Of a stretch of DNA of 39,461 nt, positions 35,236 to 39,461 are shown piece after piece. Made by a program: the position numbers and the translations under genes. This DNA comes from CAZGVW01 sp964529265 (GTDB lineage: Bacteria; Planctomycetota; Phycisphaerae; Phycisphaerales; UBA1924), in assembly GCA_964529265.1 (NCBI GenBank), contig CAZGVW010000218.1:1-39461 (forward strand). The letters run 5' to 3'. Positions within the stretch are counted from its first letter, which is position 1. Every line of letters begins with the position of its first letter. The notes beneath the pieces were generated by a model. The model saw only the letters and a list, made by a program, of their open reading frames with translations, made no database searches and was not told where the DNA came from.

Positions 35236-36348
35236 ATGCACCGGCGCATCTTTCTCGAGGCTGTTGCCGCGCTGGCGCTTGCACGTCCGGGTCAGACCAT
35301 TCGAGATTCCGGCCGCCTCCGGAAGAACTGGGTCTGGATGCGGCCACGGCCCGGACGCACCGCGGACGACTGGAAGCGCGAGTTCGCGGCCATGCGTGCG
35401 GCCGGCATCCACGCCATCATTCCGGAGGTCTGGAATGGACGCCAGGCGCTCTATCGGAGCCGGCGTCTGCCCGTGCGCGCGGACTGGCTCGAAACGACGC
35501 TGCCGCTGGCCGCCGCGGAAGGTCTCGAGGTGCATGCGTGGATGTGGACCTGTCCATGCCTGGTGCCGGAGGTGCTGAAGTCACATCCGGACTGGTACAA
35601 CGTCAACGCCAAAGGCGAGTCCGCCGTCGACAAGCCCGCATACGTGGACTACTACAAGTTTCTCGATCCGGCGCAGCCGGCGGTGCGTGAGTTCGTTCGC
35701 GAGACAGTCGCCGAGCTCGCGGCGATAGAGGGACTCACCGGCATTCATCTGGATTACGTTCGGCACCCCGACGCGATCCTCCCCTCGGGCCTGTGGTCCA
35801 AGTACGGCATCGTGCAGGACCGCGTGTATCCGCAGTACGACTACGGCTACACCGACTACAGCCGGCGTCTGTTCGGGGAACGCCACGGCGTCGATCCGAT
35901 GTCGCTGACCGATCCGGAGTCCAACGGCGCGTGGATGCAGTACCGCCTCGACAGCGTCGTCGATCTCGTGAACGACTACCTGGTGCCTGCGGCGCGCGCG
36001 GGCCGCAAGACAGTTACCGCGGCGGTGTTTCCCGGACCGAGCCTGGCGCGCGTCATGGTTCGGCAGGATTGGGGACGCTTCAGGCTGGATGGATTTCTGC
36101 CGATGCTGTATCACCGCTTTTACGAAGCCGGTCCCGAGTGGGTCCGGCAGTACACGCGTGAAGCGGTGACGGCCGTGCGTGCGCCGGTGTACAGCGGACT
36201 CTACGTGCCGCCGCTCGACGCGAAAGAGCTCGAACGGACGATCGACATGGCCATCGAGGGAGGCGCCAGCGGTGTCTCGATTTTCGATGCCGGCGCGATG
36301 AACGCGGACCGTTGGAGAACGGTAGCGGCCGCAGTGTCCCGCCGATGA
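35236..36348 (+). CDS. Glycosyl hydrolase-like GHL10 family protein (DUF187/YddW-type)
   Basis: A 370-residue protein. The N-terminus MHRRIFLEAVAALALARPGQ carries RRxFL, consistent with Tat export. The GHL10 TIM barrel is evident: WKREFAAMRAAGIHAIIPEV, LPLAAAEGLEVHAWMWTC, SHPDWYNVNAKGES, and GIHLDYVRHPDAI at about 169-181, in which the Asp is a candidate catalytic residue. Late strands include FRLDGFLPMLYHRFY and VYSGLYVPP. The family is predicted to act on exported polysaccharide or peptidoglycan-derived glycans; no activity is proven here. It starts two bases after the META protein stop and overlaps the CBM9 gene by ATGA, so the three should be made together. Confidence 0.9.
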   Translation: MHRRIFLEAVAALALARPGQTIRDSGRLRKNWVWMRPRPGRTADDWKREFAAMRAAGIHAIIPEVWNGRQALYRSRRLPVRADWLETTLPLAAAEGLEVHAWMWTCPCLVPEVLKSHPDWYNVNAKGESAVDKPAYVDYYKFLDPAQPAVREFVRETVAELAAIEGLTGIHLDYVRHPDAILPSGLWSKYGIVQDRVYPQYDYGYTDYSRRLFGERHGVDPMSLTDPESNGAWMQYRLDSVVDLVNDYLVPAARAGRKTVTAAVFPGPSLARVMVRQDWGRFRLDGFLPMLYHRFYEAGPEWVRQYTREAVTAVRAPVYSGLYVPPLDAKELERTIDMAIEGGASGVSIFDAGAMNADRWRTVAAAVSRR

Positions 36349-37427
36349 GAGCCCCTGCGCTGATCGTCGTGGCTGGCCTCACGCTCGGCTCGCTCGTTGA
36401 GCCGCGAGCCTTGCAGTCAGCGCCGGACGCGCACCCGCGCGGCTACGTGTGCCATTGGAAAACCGGATCGCTGCAGATCGACGGGCGGCTGGATGACGTT
36501 GCGTGGAAAGACGTGCCATGGACCGACCGCTTCGTCGACATCGAGGGCGCCGGCAAGCCTGCGCCTGCGTTGTCCACACGCGTGAAGATGCTGTGGGACG
36601 CGCAGTACTTCTACGTCGCCGCGGAGCTGATAGAGCCGCATTTGTGGGCGACGCTCACTGAACACGATGCGGTGATCTTTCACGACAACGATTTCGAGGT
36701 GTTCATCGATCCGAACGGCGACAACCACGAGTACTACGAGTTCGAGATCAACGCGCTCGGCACCGGGTGGGATCTCTTCCTGCCCCGGCCGTACAAGGAC
36801 GGCGGCAAGCCGCTGAACAGCTGGGAGATTCCGGGGCTTCAATCGGCCGTCCATCTCGACGGCACGCTCAACGACCCGCGCGACACCGACCGGAGCTGGT
36901 CCGTCGAGCTGGCATTCCCCTGGAAGGTCCTCGGCGAAACGGCACGCCGGCCAGCGCCCCCGCGCGACGGCGATCAGTGGCGCGTGAACTTCTCCCGCGT
37001 GCAATGGACGCTCGAACACTCCACCGGCACGTATCGAAAAGCCACGGGGACACGGGAGCACAACTGGGTGTGGTCCCCCCAGCACGTCATCGACATGCAT
37101 CGTCCGGAATCATGGGGCTACGTGCAGTTCTCGGCCGGCCGGCCCGGAGATGCCGCGTTCCGTCCCGATCCGGCACTTGCCGCGCGGCAGTGGCTGCATC
37201 GCGTCTACTACGCGCAGCAGGCGTACCGGAAGGTTCACCGGCGATTCGCGGAACGGCTCGACGCTTTGAAGGTGCCCTCACCGTCCGATGCGGCATTGGC
37301 TGCTCCGCTGATGCGAAACACCGATCACGCGTTCGAGGTGTCGATCGAGTGGCGGGCGCCCGGCCGCACGCCGGAGCGCTGGTATATCCGGCAGGATTCG
37401 CTTGTCTGGAGTTCGGGTGGGCTCTAG
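36345..37427 (+). CDS. CBM9-like carbohydrate-binding exported protein
   Basis: A 360-residue protein starting at the ATG overlapping the GHL10 stop. A weak signal (ALIVVAGLTLGSLVEPRALQ) is followed by a CBM9-like beta-sandwich. Motifs are SLQIDGRLDDVAWKDVPWTD, TRVKMLWDAQYFYVAAELIE, the core NDFEVFIDPNGDNHEYYEFE, and RSWSVELAFPWKVL. The sequence INALGTGWDL after the core is shared by a widespread family of exported CBM9-like proteins in acidobacteria and Bacteroidetes. Residues from about 250 to the end (WSPQHVIDMHRPESWGYVQF) belong to the same family. It probably binds sugar ligands for the neighbouring GHL10 protein. Its stop shares the bases CTAG with the convergent EEP gene. Confidence 0.9.
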   Translation: MRAPALIVVAGLTLGSLVEPRALQSAPDAHPRGYVCHWKTGSLQIDGRLDDVAWKDVPWTDRFVDIEGAGKPAPALSTRVKMLWDAQYFYVAAELIEPHLWATLTEHDAVIFHDNDFEVFIDPNGDNHEYYEFEINALGTGWDLFLPRPYKDGGKPLNSWEIPGLQSAVHLDGTLNDPRDTDRSWSVELAFPWKVLGETARRPAPPRDGDQWRVNFSRVQWTLEHSTGTYRKATGTREHNWVWSPQHVIDMHRPESWGYVQFSAGRPGDAAFRPDPALAARQWLHRVYYAQQAYRKVHRRFAERLDALKVPSPSDAALAAPLMRNTDHAFEVSIEWRAPGRTPERWYIRQDSLVWSSGGL

Positions 37428-38305
37428 CGCGAGCTCCCGGGCAGCCGCACCCGCGCGGTCACCGGAAAGTGATCCGACGGATACCGGCCGTCGCGGCTGG
37501 TCCGGACGATGGCGGCATCCAGCACCTCGCTCCCGGGAGGCACGAGCACGTAGTCGATCTTGGGCCCCGTCGTGGCCGTCAGATCGAAACCGGTGAAGGT
37601 GCCGGCCTCGCGGGCGTCGGGGTGGCGCACGCGGAACGTGTCGACGTATCCGGCGGTGACCAGCGTCGAGAGCGCGCGGTTATCCTCGCCGGCATTGAAA
37701 TCGCCGGTGATGAGCGCGGGCTCGCCCGTTCCGCGACGCGCCGCAATGCGCTCGGCCAGGAGTGCCGTGCTCCGCTCGCGGGACGGCTGCGACTGATGAT
37801 CGAGGTGCACGTTGTAGTGCCAGAACGCGCGTCCATCGCGATCGACGAGCCGCGCCCAGGTGCAGATGCGAGTGACCGTGTTGCCCCAGGTGCGCGACGC
37901 CACGAGCTCCGGCGTGTCGGACAACCAGAACGTACCCGCATCCGACACGTGCATCCGGCTCGTCCGGAACAGAATGGCCGCGTACTCGCCACGCCTCCGC
38001 GCGTCGTCTCTTCCGACACCGATGACCGCGTAGCCGGGCACGGCCGCCAGAATCTCGCGCACCTGTCCGTCGAGGGCCTCCTGGAGGCCGATCAGATCGG
38101 CGTCGATCTGCCGGACCACATCGAAGAGGAACTCACGGCGGTTGGCCCAGCGGTTCTCGCCGTCGTTGGCCGTGCCGTACCGGATGTTGAAGGACATCAC
38201 CGTGAGCGGCTCGGCGAGCGGAGCCTGCGCCGGCCGGGCGAGGAGCGGCAGGGTGAGGCAGAGGAGGAGGCCCACGCCGGCCGGGCGGAGTGCGGTGCGG
38301 GACAT
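37424..38305 (-). CDS. Endonuclease/exonuclease/phosphatase (EEP) family exported hydrolase
   Basis: A 293-residue protein with a signal peptide (PAGVGLLLCLTLPLLARPAQ). The EEP catalytic motifs are complete: MSFNIRYGTANDGENRWANR, IGLQEALDGQV (metal-binding Glu), HYNVHLDHQSQPSR, ALITGDFNAGEDN (Asp and Asn) and YPSDHFPVTARVRL (Asp-His). The layout is that of small exported family members that hydrolyse phosphodiesters such as nucleic acids, sphingomyelin or inositol phosphates; the substrate is unknown. The ATG at 38305 (MSRTALRPAG) is chosen because the signal peptide begins there; an ATG at 38320 is five codons upstream. The 3' end overlaps the CBM9 gene by four bases. Confidence 0.92.
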   Translation of the reverse strand: MSRTALRPAGVGLLLCLTLPLLARPAQAPLAEPLTVMSFNIRYGTANDGENRWANRREFLFDVVRQIDADLIGLQEALDGQVREILAAVPGYAVIGVGRDDARRRGEYAAILFRTSRMHVSDAGTFWLSDTPELVASRTWGNTVTRICTWARLVDRDGRAFWHYNVHLDHQSQPSRERSTALLAERIAARRGTGEPALITGDFNAGEDNRALSTLVTAGYVDTFRVRHPDAREAGTFTGFDLTATTGPKIDYVLVPPGSEVLDAAIVRTSRDGRYPSDHFPVTARVRLPGSSR

Positions 38306-38350
38306 GGCCGGATCGTACACGCGGTCGGTTCCGCAGCGCCGGAACGACGT

Positions 38351-38452
38351 TCACCTCGTCCGGTTGACCGAGTTTTGCGGCAGCCCGTCCTCGATCGTCC
38401 ATGAGTCGAACTGGTATTGAGCGTGTGCGACGGAGCCCAGGGTGAGCGCCAT
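38351..38452 (-). pseudogene. Truncated N-terminus of a two-component propeller sensor
   Basis: The minus strand reads MALTLGSVAHAQYQFDSWTI then EDGLPQNSVNRTR and TGA. After a signal-peptide end (VAHA), the segment FDSWTIEDGLPQNSVN is the invariant opening of two-component-regulator-propeller proteins. Nothing of the propeller, histidine kinase or cyclase parts follows. An in-frame stop also lies upstream of the short signal. It is a remnant of a very large gene. Confidence 0.65.
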
Positions 38453-38491
38453 CGCGGCCAGAATGCCGCCCGGCTCAGTCGCAGACTGATC

Positions 38492-38914
38492 TCACTCCCG
38501 GCGCGACTCGAGGCGGTCGCTTTCCAGTGTCAGCACCTCGATGACGACGTCGTTCGCGGCGCCATCGAGATCGGGCGCACCCTGGTACTTCACCGGGCGG
38601 GATCGATCGATCGCATAGGTGCTGACGGCCTTCCCCGCCTCGTTGCGCTGCTCGATCACCACGTTCCTGCCCGGCCCCCGATGTCCGACCGCGTCAACCC
38701 ATTTCTGAAACGCGGCGTTTGTCGTGTAGCCGCGCTTCAAGGTGATCGACGTGTACTTCCTGAGCCCTCGGATCTTCGCCGCCGCCGCGCGCGGGCGTGC
38801 CGGCTTCACACTTGCCTGACGGAAGCCGGCGACGTACCGTCCCTCCCACTTCACCCGGAACTTGAAGTTCTTGTAGGGGTCAACGCGGCCGGTGTTTACG
38901 GGACGTTTGGCCAT
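38492..38914 (-). CDS. Contractile-tail tube protein (gp19-like), orphan
   Basis: A 140-residue protein with the features of the T4 gp19-type tube family of phages and phage-like injection systems: an N-terminal DPYKNFKFRVKWEGRYVAGF, then LRKYTSITLKRGYT, FQKWVDAVGHRGPG, RNVVIEQRNEAGKAVSTYAI, and the C-terminal PVKYQGAPDLDGAANDVVIE then VLTLE. Tube subunits stack as hexamer rings inside a contractile sheath. No sheath, baseplate or other tail gene is in the window; the neighbours are a sugar isomerase and a truncated sensor. The larger cluster may lie elsewhere, or this is a loner paralogue. The start at 38914 is 31 bp after the isomerase stop. The gap contains the tandem motif AGTCACGTAGTCACGTAGTC. 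Confidence 0.8.
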   Translation of the reverse strand: MAKRPVNTGRVDPYKNFKFRVKWEGRYVAGFRQASVKPARPRAAAAKIRGLRKYTSITLKRGYTTNAAFQKWVDAVGHRGPGRNVVIEQRNEAGKAVSTYAIDRSRPVKYQGAPDLDGAANDVVIEVLTLESDRLESRRE

Positions 38915-38945
38915 AGCGCAGTCACGTAGTCACGTAGTCGCTCAG

Positions 38946-39461
38946 TCAGATGGTGAATGAATCCGCGGCGACGTACGCGTCGATCACGGCGCGCTCGCCT
39001 TCGCGCGTGTTGCGGATCGAGTTGCCGTGCTCCATGCCGACGATGCCGGTGAAGCCTTTGCCGTGGATGTGCCTGAACACGTTGCGGTAGTTGATCTCGC
39101 CGGTGCCCGGCTCGTTTCGGCCCGGATTGTCGCCCACCTGGAAATACGCGATCTCGTCCCACGCCGCGTTGATGTTCGGGATGAGATTCCCTTCGGTGAT
39201 CTGCTGGTGGTAGATGTCGTACAGGATCTTGCACGACGGGCTCGCCACCGCCTTGCACACGAGATGCGCCTGCGGCGTGCTGGTGAGGAACATGCCCGGG
39301 TGATTCGTGTAGGTGTTGAGCGGCTCCAGCACCATGACGAGCCCGTGCGGCTCGAGGATCCCGCACGCGCGCTTCAGCGTCTCGACGACGTTGGCGGTCT
39401 GATAATCGAGATGCGGCCGGCTGTCCACGTGGCCCGGCACCACGGTCATCCACTTCGCGTT
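38946..39461 (-). CDS. Xylose-isomerase-like TIM-barrel protein (hydroxypyruvate-isomerase type), N-terminus outside window
   Basis: The C-terminal 171 residues of a sugar isomerase/epimerase; the frame is open through the right edge (NAKWMTVVPGHVDSRP). Metal and catalytic positions of the AP-endonuclease-2/xylose-isomerase fold are present: Glu in MVLEPLNTYTNHPG, Asp in KILYDIYHQQITEGN, the FQVGDNPGRNEPGTGEINY strand and the terminal Glu in GIVGMEHGNS. The DNPGRNEPGTGEI segment is shared with hydroxypyruvate isomerase (Hyi) and related enzymes of glyoxylate or sugar-acid metabolism. Many acidobacterial and planctomycete relatives are of unknown substrate. The tail tube gene follows after 31 bp. 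Confidence 0.9.
   Translation of the reverse strand, partial: NAKWMTVVPGHVDSRPHLDYQTANVVETLKRACGILEPHGLVMVLEPLNTYTNHPGMFLTSTPQAHLVCKAVASPSCKILYDIYHQQITEGNLIPNINAAWDEIAYFQVGDNPGRNEPGTGEINYRNVFRHIHGKGFTGIVGMEHGNSIRNTREGERAVIDAYVAADSFTI

Noticed and set aside
38492..39461. An extracellular contractile injection locus
   Set aside because: Only a tube-like gene is seen; the neighbour is a sugar isomerase, so a locus cannot be claimed.

Overview
The window is high-GC bacterial chromosome, most likely from an acidobacterium of the Vicinamibacteria type. I infer this from the gene families, not from a marker gene: a PadR regulator with an acidobacterial-type duplicated-permease (ADOP) ABC permease, a serine/threonine kinase fused to TolB-like and TPR modules, CapA-, META-, GHL10- and CBM9-like secreted proteins, and a dispersed GTAGC/TTCAG palindromic repeat. 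I found no rRNA, tRNA, CRISPR array or intact transposase.

Layout. 1-2260 (minus): a PadR regulator followed by an ADOP permease that runs off the left edge. 2293-7288: a Nudix CoA pyrophosphatase, a large TIR-transmembrane-WD40 protein with a small membrane protein upstream, and a divergent Mug-type uracil/thymine DNA glycosylase. 7448-15756: a GTGA-overlapped pair of a giant alpha-2-macroglobulin-like protein and penicillin-binding protein 1C, a cell-envelope defence and repair pair known from other Gram-negatives. 15777-16944: a broken cupin gene, a broken small membrane-protein gene, and an intact Phd/VapC toxin-antitoxin pair. 16984-17700: a YgjP/M48-type metallopeptidase. 17766-24239: a complete TetR-controlled tripartite RND efflux operon (regulator, TolC-like channel, adaptor, pump), followed 25 bp later by a sensor-like Ser/Thr kinase.

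26.65-31.15 kb is a strip of remnants mixed with a few intact genes. The remnants come from an Asp/Glu racemase, a YgiT/MqsA-type zinc-finger protein, an isoprenylcysteine-methyltransferase-like N-terminus, an S-adenosylmethionine-decarboxylase-like gene with two indels, and an RND pump. The intact genes are a CapA-type protein, a HExxH lipoprotein and a tiny membrane protein. 31148-33811: a B12-binding radical SAM enzyme convergent with a GNAT acetyltransferase/ICMT-like pair. 34097-37427: a tightly packed exported operon of META, GHL10 and CBM9-like proteins. 37424-39461 (minus): an EEP-family hydrolase, a truncated two-component-propeller remnant, an orphan contractile-tail tube protein, and a TIM-barrel isomerase cut by the right edge.

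The points most worth a second look are: the palindromic repeat family, whose copies keep the hairpin while changing the stem and which has twice entered the pbpC reading frame; the TIR-TM-WD40 protein; an RND fragment that differs from the resident pump almost only at silent sites; and a cluster of small genes broken by single-base, often mutually compensating, indels. The last could be real decay or assembly error.
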